Of a stretch of DNA of 64,000 nucleotides, positions 42,952 to 53,500 are shown piece by piece; the stretch's first letter is position 1, and each line of letters begins with the position of its first letter. The notes beneath the pieces were generated by a model that worked only from the letters and a program-made list of their open reading frames with translations, made no database searches and was not told the origin of the DNA. A program made the position numbers and the translations under genes. Source of the DNA: Lewinellaceae bacterium (GTDB lineage: Bacteria > Bacteroidota > Bacteroidia > Chitinophagales > Saprospiraceae); NCBI GenBank assembly GCA_016712415.1, contig JADJRC010000011.1, positions 1-64,000 on the forward strand, written 5' to 3'.

Positions 42952-44583
42952 TCAAAACCGCGCAGTGATACCGGCCAGGAAGTTTAACCCCACCATGGGG
43001 TAATTAAACCACCGTTCGCGCTTGTTATTCAGAATGTTGTTCACATCGATAAAGGCCCCTACGTTGTCGGTAAAATAATAATTGCCGCCTACACTCAGGT
43101 CGAAAAGAGCATTTTTTTGCCTTGAAATACCTTCCACATCGCGAAACCAAACGCCATCGGCGATGTACAATCCGCCGCGCAGTTTGGCCTTGCCTTCGAG
43201 CACAGTCATCACAGCGTTAAAGTTGCCTTCGAGTTTGGGCAGCCCCCACGGATGCACTTCGTTGTTTGTTTCAAAGGTCAGGTACTGACTGAGCGTGCCT
43301 GTGACGATGAGCGCTTCAAACGGATGCACCTTCACAGTAGCCTGAATACTGGTGATTTTGGCTGTATCGTATACGATCCCGAAGCGGGTTAGTCCGGAGG
43401 ACTGGAAGTCCGTCTGATACAGGGCCAAATCGCTCGCCTTGGAATAGCCCAGCTGACCGGAGTACTCCAGGAAACCAAAATCGCCTTTGATCCCGGCAAA
43501 ATAATTTCTGAAAACAGTGTTGCGGAGCGTCGTGCCCCGAATACTGATAAAGGGGTTGTACTCTGAAATACTGCGGTAGGTGTTTTTCCTAAGGTCGCCG
43601 TTGGCGCCGGCAAAAATCTGGAAGCCATTGCCGACAACACTCAGGGTCAGTTCGGCATCGGGAAAAATGGTAAATTCATCCCGGTTGCTTGCAAAATTAC
43701 CGCCCACCTTCAGTTTTAAAATATCCGAATGGAAGGTGAAGGAAGGTTGCAGGTAAATATTGTTCAGTTTCTGTTTGCTCGTATCGTCGAATGTGGTCAG
43801 GTCGGTGCGAATACCAACGCGAAGGGGATGCTTTTCTGCAAACCACTTGGTAGCGGCGAGGTCGAGTTCAAAGCCGGTTTCCTTGTTGGAGAAAAAGTCG
43901 TTGAACAGGTAGAACCTGGGAGCGACCGTAAAGTTCAGGTCGGCATCCGTGCGCTCGCTGTTGTACAGCCGACCGCCTATATTGATCATTTTAAAATCCT
44001 GCCGGGTGCGTTCTTCGGAGAAGGACAGTGTATCAATATTATAGCCGTAGAAGTGTACACGGTCGAAACTGTAGCCGACATTGCCTTCTACTGCCAGGTT
44101 TTGGCTGAGGTAAACATTGGCGCTCAGCAGACCGTCCGTGTTGAAAAAACGTTGGTTTTCGACCGATTTTTCGGCGTTCAGGCTGTTGTGCCGGAGCCAA
44201 GCCTTGCCGTCGAATTTATCTCCGGAACCGAAATAGTAGCCCGCTTCACCCCAAAATGCCTTGGGCACACCGACACCCAGTTTGGCGAAACCGTTGTAGG
44301 TCTCTTCCTTCTTGCCGGAGCGCATGCCAAGCGGACGAAGTTTGGGCGTTTCGTAATCCATCGACAACGGACGCGGCGGCACGATATACTCCTGCTTTTG
44401 GGTAGTGGTATCGATCGGCGGCAGGGTCGGCGTGAGGTTGATCTTGTTGGATTCCAGCAGACGCGCATCGAAATCTTTGTAGATATCTACGCTGCCGGTT
44501 ACTTTATCGTTCTGTGCGTGCGCCGCTTGCATGACGGCAAAAAAAGCGAGGACGAAAAACAGGGATTTATGATGAAATACCAT
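42952..44583 (-). CDS. Outer-membrane beta-barrel protein (TonB-receptor-like barrel)
   Basis: A 543-residue exported protein with a clear signal peptide (MVFHHKSLFFVLAFFAV...AAHAQ). After a Pro-rich periplasmic N-terminus (about 25-95), residues 95-543 are alternating beta-strand segments with aromatic ends (GGRLYNSERTDADLNFTVAPRFYLF, FGFLEYSGQLGYSKA) and a terminal Phe (LNFLAGITARF), the outer-membrane insertion signal. No plug domain or TonB box is evident, so it is not a typical receptor. It follows the TPR gene with a repeat spacer between; the pair may act together at the outer membrane (inference). Confidence 0.85.
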   Translation of the reverse strand: MVFHHKSLFFVLAFFAVMQAAHAQNDKVTGSVDIYKDFDARLLESNKINLTPTLPPIDTTTQKQEYIVPPRPLSMDYETPKLRPLGMRSGKKEETYNGFAKLGVGVPKAFWGEAGYYFGSGDKFDGKAWLRHNSLNAEKSVENQRFFNTDGLLSANVYLSQNLAVEGNVGYSFDRVHFYGYNIDTLSFSEERTRQDFKMINIGGRLYNSERTDADLNFTVAPRFYLFNDFFSNKETGFELDLAATKWFAEKHPLRVGIRTDLTTFDDTSKQKLNNIYLQPSFTFHSDILKLKVGGNFASNRDEFTIFPDAELTLSVVGNGFQIFAGANGDLRKNTYRSISEYNPFISIRGTTLRNTVFRNYFAGIKGDFGFLEYSGQLGYSKASDLALYQTDFQSSGLTRFGIVYDTAKITSIQATVKVHPFEALIVTGTLSQYLTFETNNEVHPWGLPKLEGNFNAVMTVLEGKAKLRGGLYIADGVWFRDVEGISRQKNALFDLSVGGNYYFTDNVGAFIDVNNILNNKRERWFNYPMVGLNFLAGITARF

Positions 44584-44616
44584 TGGTTTTGAATGTTTGA
44601 TGAATGAACTGTGTTT

Positions 44617-44721
44617 TCATTGTTTCATGGTTTCATGGTTGGATTGTTTCATGGTTTCATTGTTTTATTGCTACAGAACAACCATCCCTTCAGCAATGAA
44701 ACAATCCAGCAATAAAACAAT
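44617..44721. repeat. TTTCATGG/CAATGAAAC repeat with alternative hairpins
   Basis: Words GTTTCATGGTTTCATGG and complementary CAATGAAACAATCC lie between the TPR and barrel genes. ATTGTTTTATTGCT (44659-44672) pairs exactly with 44708-44721. GGATTGTTTCAT (44641-44652) pairs exactly with 44696-44707. The transcript can thus form nested stems between the two genes. Confidence 0.8.
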
Positions 44722-47700
44722 CTAATTTCCCCCTTCTTCCAGTTCCAGCAAATTGCCGCCCTTTTCGGTAGTTTGATTGTTGTTGGTCGCCGGGGCGGTA
44801 TTGCCGAGTTTTTCGTATTTCTGGCGGGCCAGGTTTATGATTGCCTGGTCGTTCCCCCTGTAGTTTTCGAGTACCGCCTCAAGTGCCGCTGATGCGCTGT
44901 TGCGGTTGCCTTGGTCGAGGAACACATCCGACAGCAGGATAAGGTTGCGGGCGATCCAGTCGTCGTAGCCCGCGCTGGCCTTGTTGGCGGTGTTGGTGAT
45001 GAGGTCTTCTGCATCGCTGTATTTTTTCTGGCGGTACAGGATTTGAGCCATAAGGTGATAGGCCTCGGGCATGATTGCCGAGTTGGCGTTTTCGGCCACT
45101 GATTGCAGGGCAGGGTATGCGCGGCCATAATCGCCCTTGTCGAAAGCGATCTTGCCGATGTAGAAATTCGCAATGGCGTATTGCTCGGCTGATGCCAGCG
45201 GAGAGGCATTTACCTTGTTGGCGTATTCGTTTACGGCCACGGAGTTGTTGCCGCTTTTGTACGCCGATTCGAGCGCGATGAGCTGGGCATTGAAGCGCGA
45301 GGCATCCGAAGGCGCCGACTCTTCCCATTTGCGCGCAAACTCAAGCGCCTGGGCGGCATTTTTTTCATAGTTGAGCGACAGCAACGCGGCCTTTTCAGCC
45401 GCTTTGGGATAGAATTTACTCGGTCCGCGGGTGACCACCGCCGTGTAGTCTTTCAAAGCGAGGTCGTATTTTTTCACCTCATCCGACGCATAACTTTCAC
45501 CGCGATAGTACAGCGCGTCCAGCGAACTCGGTCCTTTCGGGTACTTGGCCAGATAACTGGTGAATCCGTCGATCGCCTGTGGAAACTTCCGGTTCTGGTA
45601 CTGGTACTCTGCCGACTGGTAAATGATACTGTCGCGGGAGTTGCTGCTGACCTTGTAGCCCGGCACCGTTTCGAGGAAGGCGAGGTATTCTTCCGGTTTG
45701 CCCATTTCCTGATACGTCTCCTGCAACAGGGATAGGGCGTCTTTGGCTTGTCCGGCTTCGGGGTTGTTGGAAAACACCTGTTTGTAATAATTGGCGGCAG
45801 CCGTGTAGTTGCCCTGCCGGAAAGAGATGATACCGAGTTGCATCAGGGCCTGGTTGATGAGCGGCGATTTGCCGCGGTAATCAGATACCAGACGACGCAG
45901 GGGAGTAGTGGCTTCACTGAGCTTGCCCATTTCCAGATACGTATTGCCCAGTTCGAGCAACGACTCATCGGCATAGCGGCTGTTGGGATAGCGGTCGACG
46001 AGGCTCTCCAGTGCTACGGCCTTGTCGAGTTGACTGCCCTGCAAACCGCGGATGATTGCCTTTTGGTACAGGGCATATTCAAATCCGTCGTATTGCTTGT
46101 TGACCGCCTCATTGTAATAGGCAAGGGCGTCGGCGTATCTTTTGGTCTTGAACTGGCAATCGCCGGCGCGCAGCACGGCATCGCCCAGGACCGATTTTTT
46201 GATCTGGTCGGATTGTATTGTATTGCCCGCCTTGCGTATGCCCTCCACCGTTGTTTTGAAACTGGACAATGCGGAGCTGTAGTCTTCCAGCTTGAGGTAG
46301 TTGTATCCCTGGACATAATTGCCCAACAGGACGCTGCTTTCCTCCGGCAGGTTGTTGAAGGAGCGGGCATTGCTCAGGAAGGTGGTCATATGCTGCTTGC
46401 TGATGTTCCACTCCTGGGCTTCATTGGCGATAGAGCCCATCCAGAATGAACTCAGCGCTGCCGTGCGTTTATCGACCGGCGCGTCGAGCGATTTGTTGAA
46501 ATACCGGCGCGCTTCTTCCTTCTGACCGTTTTGATAGAGTTGAAGTCCGCGGTTGTAGGTCACCTGCTGATAGGTTGCATTGAGTTTCGGGGTCCTGTTT
46601 TTTATACCTTCCAGCGTACTCACGGCGCGGTCGTAGTCGCGCGTATTCAGAAACACCTCGCTCATCAGTGCCTGGGCATCTTCGTAATACCGGGAGGTAG
46701 AAGGGATTTTTTGCAGCGCATCAAGGGCGTCGCGGTCGTATTTCAGTTCGTAACTCAGTTTGGCGTAATTGATCAGGGCATCTTCCTGCACTGTCTTGTC
46801 GAAATGGAGTGTTGCCGCTTTGCCGAATGCCGTACGGGCATTGAATTTATTGCCGGTGCGCAGGTAGCAGTCGCCGAGGTGGTACATCCCGTTTTGCCCG
46901 AGCAGACTGTCCTGCTTGCTCAGTTGCTCAAAGTTTTTGATGGCCTGGGGGTAAAAACCGTTGCGGTATTGGGTATAACCGATCTGGTAATAATCGGAAG
47001 GCCGCAACTGGGCGCCGTTGGTGGCGGCGAACTCGAGATAAGGCATGGCCTTGGCGTAATCGCCTTTTTCATAGTACGCCTGACCGACGAGTTGATTGAT
47101 TTCCGCCCTGTTTTTGATACCCGAATCCTGAGCCTTGAGCGCTCCGTAGGAAATAACCTGATCGTGCTGCTTTTTGTTGGCGTATATCTGGGTGATGTAG
47201 TAGGGCACCACTTGTTTGTACTTGTCCGATTTTTCACAGCGGACAAACAGCCGGGCGGCCTCGTCGTATTTTTTCTCAAAGAACGAGCAGCATCCGGAAT
47301 AGTAATTGGCCGGATAATACCACTCGCTGCGGGTGTTTTCCTTGAGGTTATTGAACTCGTTTTTGGCCCTGGCGAAATTCTTGGTCACAAAATAACTGTA
47401 CCCTTTTTTGAACTGAATCTCGTCGCGCGTAGCACCTGCGCCCGCCGGCGCCATATCGTAATACGTCAGTGCGCGGTCGTACTCCTTCTGGTCGAAATAA
47501 TAGTCGCCGATTTCCAGCGCTGCCTGACTGGCTATGGGAGACGGGGTGTTTTCGCGCAGGAAATCGAGGGTGATCTTTTCTGCTTCCGGCTGATCGAGCC
47601 GGACGGCACATTTGGCGTAGTAGAGTTCCGCGTCGTTTTTTACGGCCTTCCATTCCGGTTCATTGACGGGGCGCAGCAGATCGATCGCAGCGCGAAATTC

Positions 47701-47853
47701 CTTTTGCGCCAGCCCGAAAATATTTTGATTGAAAAAATCCACCCCGCGGTGATACGCGAGGTTGGCTTCCGTGTAAACGGTCGTCTGCTGGGCCGGCAAT
47801 GCCTGGGCAGCGAGGATTAGTAAACAGGGTAAGATGCCTTTCCAAAGGTTCAT
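44722..47853 (-). CDS. Large exported TPR protein
   Basis: About 1043 residues. The signal peptide (MNLWKGILPCLLILAAQALPAQ) argues for the ATG at 47853 over the TTG at 47862. The rest is nearly continuous tetratricopeptide repeats (AYYEKGDYAKAMPYLEFAA, YYFDQKEYDRALTYYDMA, LGNTYLEMGKLSEATTPLRRL, QILYRQKKYSDAEDLI) and ends in an Asn/Glu-rich tail (NNNQTTEKGGNLLELEEGGN). It probably works in the periplasm as a protein-interaction scaffold. Its neighbour on the same strand is an outer-membrane barrel. A role in envelope assembly or secretion is possible but not shown. Confidence 0.9.
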   Translation of the reverse strand: MNLWKGILPCLLILAAQALPAQQTTVYTEANLAYHRGVDFFNQNIFGLAQKEFRAAIDLLRPVNEPEWKAVKNDAELYYAKCAVRLDQPEAEKITLDFLRENTPSPIASQAALEIGDYYFDQKEYDRALTYYDMAPAGAGATRDEIQFKKGYSYFVTKNFARAKNEFNNLKENTRSEWYYPANYYSGCCSFFEKKYDEAARLFVRCEKSDKYKQVVPYYITQIYANKKQHDQVISYGALKAQDSGIKNRAEINQLVGQAYYEKGDYAKAMPYLEFAATNGAQLRPSDYYQIGYTQYRNGFYPQAIKNFEQLSKQDSLLGQNGMYHLGDCYLRTGNKFNARTAFGKAATLHFDKTVQEDALINYAKLSYELKYDRDALDALQKIPSTSRYYEDAQALMSEVFLNTRDYDRAVSTLEGIKNRTPKLNATYQQVTYNRGLQLYQNGQKEEARRYFNKSLDAPVDKRTAALSSFWMGSIANEAQEWNISKQHMTTFLSNARSFNNLPEESSVLLGNYVQGYNYLKLEDYSSALSSFKTTVEGIRKAGNTIQSDQIKKSVLGDAVLRAGDCQFKTKRYADALAYYNEAVNKQYDGFEYALYQKAIIRGLQGSQLDKAVALESLVDRYPNSRYADESLLELGNTYLEMGKLSEATTPLRRLVSDYRGKSPLINQALMQLGIISFRQGNYTAAANYYKQVFSNNPEAGQAKDALSLLQETYQEMGKPEEYLAFLETVPGYKVSSNSRDSIIYQSAEYQYQNRKFPQAIDGFTSYLAKYPKGPSSLDALYYRGESYASDEVKKYDLALKDYTAVVTRGPSKFYPKAAEKAALLSLNYEKNAAQALEFARKWEESAPSDASRFNAQLIALESAYKSGNNSVAVNEYANKVNASPLASAEQYAIANFYIGKIAFDKGDYGRAYPALQSVAENANSAIMPEAYHLMAQILYRQKKYSDAEDLITNTANKASAGYDDWIARNLILLSDVFLDQGNRNSASAALEAVLENYRGNDQAIINLARQKYEKLGNTAPATNNNQTTEKGGNLLELEEGGN

Positions 47854-48097
47854 GTCAAGCAATTTTAAATATTGAAAATCGGGATTTCGTTTTTCGACTC
47901 CGACAAACGAACGCCTTTATACAAGACGTCTGTTCGCCCTGAATTTATTTTTTAGAAACTTTAACAAGTTAAAAACGCGGAAAACACCGGCGAAAATATG
48001 CCTTGCCCGTCAGAATAAAACAAAAAATCTGTTTAGCGTATTCCTGATGACAATAAACGGATTTTTTTTGGGAACCAGCCGTTTGCCAAAGGCTTCC

Positions 48098-48105
48098 TAC
48101 ATTTG
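48098..48105 (+). promoter_or_regulatory. -7 promoter box of the marC-like gene
   Basis: TACATTTG matches TAnnTTTG exactly and lies 22 nt before the ATG at 48128. TTTG words upstream (48067-48070, 48082-48085) are not at the usual spacing. The rest of 47854-48127 is a spacer between divergent genes, with no gene seen. Confidence 0.5.
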
Positions 48106-48127
48106 TTGCTCAAGCATTTCCGATTCT

Positions 48128-48757
48128 ATGGACTTCTTCTTCGCCACCCTCTTCTCTTTGTTTTCTATCGTCGACCCGCCTGGCGCCATTCCGGTGTATG
48201 TGGCCATGACCGGCGACCGGCCGCGGCCCGAACGCAACAAAATTGCGCTGATGACCAGCCTTTATTTCCTGCTTATCCTGGTCAGTTTTTTTCTCGCCGG
48301 CACTTATATCCTGAGTTTTTTCGGCCTCACGGTGCACTCCCTGCGCATCGCCGGGGGCATGACGCTGCTCATCAGCGGTTTCGGCCTGATGTCGGGGCGC
48401 TTCACCAAGCGACGCGGCTATGACAAGGAAGCGGAGAAACAATCGCATGAACGTACCGATATCGCTTTTTCGCCATTGGCCATGCCCCTGCTTTCCGGTC
48501 CGGGCAGCATTTCCTACCTGATTACCCAGTTCAGCCAGCACCCCGAATGGAGCCAGCGCTCCATGATACTCGCTGCTATCGTGGCAGTGGCCGTGCTTGT
48601 ATGGATATGCCTGCGCGTAGCGCCTTTTCTGTTCAAAATGTTCGGCGCCGGCGGCCTCAACGCCATCGCCCGTATCATGGGATTTATCGTTATCGCCATC
48701 GGGGTCCAGTTTATCGTGGACGGGCTGGTGCATTTGGTTCAGGGATTGACGGGTTGA
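48128..48757 (+). CDS. MarC-family integral membrane protein
   Basis: A 209-residue inner-membrane protein of the MarC/UPF0056 family with six predicted helices. It shows ATLFSLFSIVDPPGAIPVYVAMT at the start, LRIAGGMTLLISGFGLM, and ATPLLSGPGSI-type (AMPLLSGPGSISYLIT) plus NAIARIMGFIVIAIGVQFIVDGL at the end. The function of the family is not established. The ATG at 48128 lies just after the promoter box and starts the first helix; the in-frame extension to 48047 is rejected because the promoter lies inside it. Confidence 0.9.
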   Translation: MDFFFATLFSLFSIVDPPGAIPVYVAMTGDRPRPERNKIALMTSLYFLLILVSFFLAGTYILSFFGLTVHSLRIAGGMTLLISGFGLMSGRFTKRRGYDKEAEKQSHERTDIAFSPLAMPLLSGPGSISYLITQFSQHPEWSQRSMILAAIVAVAVLVWICLRVAPFLFKMFGAGGLNAIARIMGFIVIAIGVQFIVDGLVHLVQGLTG

Positions 48758-48870
48758 CGGGTTGCGGAAAAATGATTGTTCGGGAATTTATTCGGTCTCA
48801 GGTTTGGACAGGAACAATCGACAAAGATTTTTACAACTGCCACGATTATTTCAAGCGACAGCAGCATTAC

Positions 48871-50454
48871 ATGAACAACGACCTCTTTGCCCTGGCACAG
48901 TCCAAACTCGCAAAAGCGCGTGTGACACTTGATTTCGACGCCTATGATCGCAAGATACTGGCGAAAAGCGAGGGCGCTGTTTTTGTGTGCAACCAACTCA
49001 TGCCGGGTATCGACGAGTGGATATTGATAGCCCTGCTCGCCGAACATTTTGAGTCCGTAAAGATATTGCACCCCTACCCCACTCCGCCGCCCAAGGCACT
49101 GCGCCCGGTGGCCATACGCCCCATGCGTACCAAATTGAAGGACCGCTTTTTGCAACTGAATTTTTTCAAAAAAGTAGCAAAGGCGGTAAAAAAAGGAGAA
49201 GCCATTGCGCTTCCGGTCGATTTCTCCGACAACCCGCTGGGCAATTTCGGCAAAAACATGCTGCGCCAGCAAATTCTCAAACAACTGCGCAAGTCGCGTC
49301 AACCGGTGGTACCAATCCATTTACAGGCGGAGCAACCGACGGGCAGTTTCCTGCGCAAAACCCTTTCGGGGCTCCCCTACCCCTTCGGCAGCCGACCGGT
49401 GCGCATCAGCGTCCGGGTCGGCAGCGTCATCCCTCCGGACGATATTGCTCGTTTTCCCAAAAACCGGTTGTGGGGTAAATTTTTGCAGGCCAAAATATTC
49501 TCCCTGGGTTCGCCTTTCGATATCAGGCCCGAACATTTTACCGGAGAAAGGCCGGAAAACCACGAGCCGCTCGCTGCGCCGGTTGCGCCGGAGATGATTG
49601 CTGCTGAAATGGCTACCCTGAACCCCGAATACAAGATCACTTCGCGCGGGCAGTTCGACGTGTACGTGGCGCCTTTCTCCGCCCTTCCCAATACCATGTT
49701 CGAGATAGCGCGGCTGCGCGAAATGACCTTCCGCGCCGCCGGCGAGGGTACCGGGAAGCCCCGCGATCTCGATGAATATGACCTTTATTACCTGCAACTG
49801 ATCATCTGGGATCGGGAAGAAAACAAGATCGTCGGAGGTTATCGCCTGGGTCAGGGCGACCTGATTTTCAAGCGCTTCGGCGTCAATGGGTTTTACACCA
49901 ACAGTCTGTTCAAAATGAAACGCGGGTTTTATCCCGTTCTGCAATCGGCCGTGGAACTGGGTCGCTCCTACATCACCCCGGAGTATCAGAAACACCGGCT
50001 CCCGCTGTTCCTCCTTTGGAAAGGTATCCTGCATTTCCTGCTTGCCAACCCACAGTACCGCTACCTCTGCGGCCCGGTAAGCATCAGCAAGGACTACTCG
50101 GATGCCACAAAGGCGATCATCGTCGAGTTTGTACGGCGCTTCTTCTTCGACCGGGATATGGCAAAAATGGTGGCGCCGCGCAAACCCTTCCGCGCCAGGA
50201 TCAAGTCGGTGAATACCAAACTGCTGGCGGAACAACTGCGCGGCGAATTCGATGCACTGGAAAGCCTGGTGGAAACCATTGAGCCCGCCCATTTCAAGGT
50301 ACCCGTGCTGTTCAGGCAGTACCTGCGCCAAAACGCGCGGTTCGTGGCTTTCAATGTCGATCCTAACTTCGCCGATTGCCTCGACGGACTAATGATCCTT
50401 GACATCGCGCAGTTGCCTTCGAGTACAATCGAGGCGCTGCAGCAGGAGAAGTAG
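48871..50454 (+). CDS. OlsF-like two-domain acyltransferase (ornithine/amino-acid lipid synthesis), degenerate N-terminal domain
   Basis: A 527-residue protein. The C-terminal half (about 245-527) is an OlsB-like GNAT-fold N-acyltransferase (FDVYVAPFSALPNTMFEIARLREMTFRAAGEG, YDLYYLQLIIWDREENKIVGGYRLG, ELGRSYITPEYQ). The N-terminal half (about 30-240) resembles lysophospholipid O-acyltransferases, as in bifunctional OlsF that makes ornithine lipids. In this N-terminal part the HX4-5D catalytic His appears replaced by Gln (CNQLMPGIDEW), and the FPEGT-like motif reads ALPVDFSDN. The second acylation activity is therefore doubtful. The start is uncertain; an ATG at 48771 is also in frame. Confidence 0.78.
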   Translation: MNNDLFALAQSKLAKARVTLDFDAYDRKILAKSEGAVFVCNQLMPGIDEWILIALLAEHFESVKILHPYPTPPPKALRPVAIRPMRTKLKDRFLQLNFFKKVAKAVKKGEAIALPVDFSDNPLGNFGKNMLRQQILKQLRKSRQPVVPIHLQAEQPTGSFLRKTLSGLPYPFGSRPVRISVRVGSVIPPDDIARFPKNRLWGKFLQAKIFSLGSPFDIRPEHFTGERPENHEPLAAPVAPEMIAAEMATLNPEYKITSRGQFDVYVAPFSALPNTMFEIARLREMTFRAAGEGTGKPRDLDEYDLYYLQLIIWDREENKIVGGYRLGQGDLIFKRFGVNGFYTNSLFKMKRGFYPVLQSAVELGRSYITPEYQKHRLPLFLLWKGILHFLLANPQYRYLCGPVSISKDYSDATKAIIVEFVRRFFFDRDMAKMVAPRKPFRARIKSVNTKLLAEQLRGEFDALESLVETIEPAHFKVPVLFRQYLRQNARFVAFNVDPNFADCLDGLMILDIAQLPSSTIEALQQEK

Positions 50455-50456
50455 GG

Positions 50457-50508
50457 GTGGTACCGCAGGGTTTACCAATGGTACCGCAGGGTTTACCCGG
50501 CGAATCCC
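50457..50508. repeat. TGGTACCGCAGGGTTTACC repeat
   Basis: Two copies of GGTACCGCAGGGTTTACC follow the acyltransferase stop and end with CCGGCG, as at 42049-42105. They lie in the 115-bp spacer before the kinase/M23/aminotransferase fusion gene. Confidence 0.8.
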
Positions 50509-50569
50509 CCTCTCTTTACCCAAAGAACTCTCAAAACGCCAATTGGAATACATATTATTCTTGACGCCC

Positions 50570-53500
50570 ATGAGTTTTACATCCGAACAAATAGCAGCCC
50601 TGGCATTGGAGCATTACCATCTGGAGGTTTCCGTAACCCCGCTGCCCGGCGAAATAGACCTGAATTTCCATGTCCGGACACCATCCGGCGAAGTATTCAC
50701 ACTAAAAATTGCCAATCCGGCAGAACGCCGGGAAAATCTGGAATTCCAGAATGCGCTGATGCTGCGCCTGGCTGCAACGGATATCGGCCTGGAAGTGCCG
50801 CAGGTCATACCGGCCCGCAACGGCGAGCATATCACGGCGATCACCGCGCCCGATGGCGCCCGACGCCTGATGCGCCTGCTTTCCTGGGTCGAAGGACGTT
50901 GCTTTGCCGATGTATGCCCCCATTCTCCTGAACTGATGGAGCGGGTGGGCGAAATGTGTGGCAAACTTTGTGTGGCACTGAGCGGTTTCGACCACCCCGC
51001 AGCGCAGCGTTTTATCAAATGGGACCTTGCCCAAACCACCTGGATACGCGACCACCTGGCCAAAATTACCGACCCCGGCAAACAGGCGCTGGCGGCATAC
51101 TTTTTTCAATTGTATGAAACGGAAGTACTGCCTCAACAGGACGACCTGCGCCAAAGTGTCATTTACAACGATGCCAACGATTACAATATACTCGTCAGTC
51201 ACGACCTGGAAAACCCGGTCGTACCCGGTGTTATTGATTTCGGCGACGCCGTCTTTTCCCATACTTTAAACGAACTGGCGATTGCAGCCGCTTATGTCGC
51301 GATGCACAAGCCCGACCCGCTGACGGCCATTTTTCACCTGACCAGGGGCTTTCACCGGGTTTTCCCACTGACCGGACAGGAAGCAGCGGTTTTGTTTCCA
51401 CTAATCAGTGCACGCCTCCTGATCAGCGTCACCTGTTCGGCCATCAACCTGGCTGAAAATCCCGGCAACGAATATTTGCAGATCAGCGACCGACCGGCCT
51501 GGGCATTGCTTGAAAAGCTCCGCACTATTGCTCCCGCACTCGCACTGGCCACTATTCGCCACGCCTGCGGCTGGGAGCCTTGCCCGAGAAATGAAGATTT
51601 TAAACGCTGGGCAAAAGACAACTTTCAGCAAATAAAACCTGTTGTGGCAGCCGATCTAAGCAAGGCTGTCTGGCTTGATCTCGGCGCAGGAAGCCCCGAC
51701 CTGGGTAACTATGCCGGCATTGAAAATGCCAATCAACTGGACCGCATCATTACAGGCATGATGGATGGGCGTGTGGGGATTGGCAGATACGACGAGGTGC
51801 GTTCGTTTTACACCACCGACGCTTATGAAGTACACGGAAACGAAGGACCCGAGTGGCGTTCGGTGCACATAGGTCTCGATATTTTTATGCCGCCCGGCAC
51901 ACCGGTTTCGGCGCCCTTCGATGCCGTGGTGCATAGTTTTCAGGACAACGCCAACGACCGCGATTACGGCCCGACCATCCTGTTGGAACACCAGGTGTCG
52001 GATGGGTTGCGCTTTTTCACCTTGTATGGCCACCTTACACGAGCGTCGCTGGAAGGGCTGAAGGTGGGCCAGTCGATCACTGCCGGGCAGGTGTTTTGTC
52101 AGATAGGGCCCATGCCTGAAAACGGCAACTGGTCGCCGCACCTGCATTTCCAGGTTATGCTCGATACATTAGGCATGGAAGGGGACTTTCCCGGCGTAGC
52201 ATTTCCGGGAAAACGCGACATCTGGAAAAGCCTTTGTCCCGATCCCTGGCTATTGCTTACCGGGGAGAATTCGCCCAAAACGGGCGAATCTCTTCCGGAG
52301 GAAATACTGAAATACCGCCATGCGCATCTCGGGAAAAACCTGAGCGTATCGTACCGGAAACCGCTTAAAATGGTGCGTGGCTGGCGCCAGTACCTGATGG
52401 ACGACACGGGACGGCGATACCTGGACACGGTAAACAACGTCGCCCATGTGGGACACGAACACCCTCGGGTAGTGCGCGCAGGACAACGGCAAATGGCTGT
52501 TTTAAACACCAATACCCGCTATTTACACGATAATATTGTCCATTTTACCGCAGAACTCCTGCAGACCTTCCCGCCCGGACTGGACGTGGCATTTTTAGTG
52601 AACAGCGGCAGCGAAGCCAACGAACTGGCCATGCGCCTGGCAAAAAACTATACCGGTCAAAAGGACATGGTCGTAGTGGAAGTGGGGTATCACGGCAACA
52701 CACAGGGCTGTGTGGAGATCAGTTCGTATAAGTTTGACGGGCCGGGTGGCAAGGGAGCACCTCCGTATATCCATGTTACGCCGATCCCCGATGTTTTCAG
52801 GGGGAAATACCGCGGCAATACGGTCGAAACAGGTCGGCAATATGCCGCACAAGTAAGCGCCGCCGTGGAAAAGATACGAACGGAAGGTCGCAGGCCTGCC
52901 GCATTTATTTGCGAGTCGGTGATCAGTTGCGGCGGGCAGGTGACTTTACCGCCCGGTTATTTGACTGAATCCGTACAGGCTCTGCGTGCAGCAGGCGGGT
53001 TGTATATCGCCGACGAGGTACAAACCGGCTGCGGGCGCCACGGCCAATATTTCTGGGCCTTTGAGGAGCACGGCGTTGTACCCGATATCGTCACGGTGGG
53101 CAAGCCCATCGGAAATGGCCATCCGCTTGGAGTCGTGGTCACTACCAGGGCTATTGCCGATGCCTTTGCCAATGGGATGGAATATTTCAACACCTTCGGT
53201 GGCAACCCCGTATCCTGCGCCATCGGCCTGGAGGTGCTCCGTGTGATCCGGGAGGAAGGACTACAACAAAACGCACGGGAAACAGGCGCGTACCTGCAAG
53301 GGCTGTTGAAAGATATGGCGCATCGGTTTCCCGTTATCGGCGATGTACGCGGTCCGGGGCTATTTCTCGGTTTTGAATTAATCAATAATCCCGAAACGCT
53401 GGAACCCGCCGCCGACAAAACAGCATACCTGGCTAACCGGATGCGCGACCTTGGCGTGCTGATGAGTACCGACGGCCCATACCACAATGTATTGAAAATC

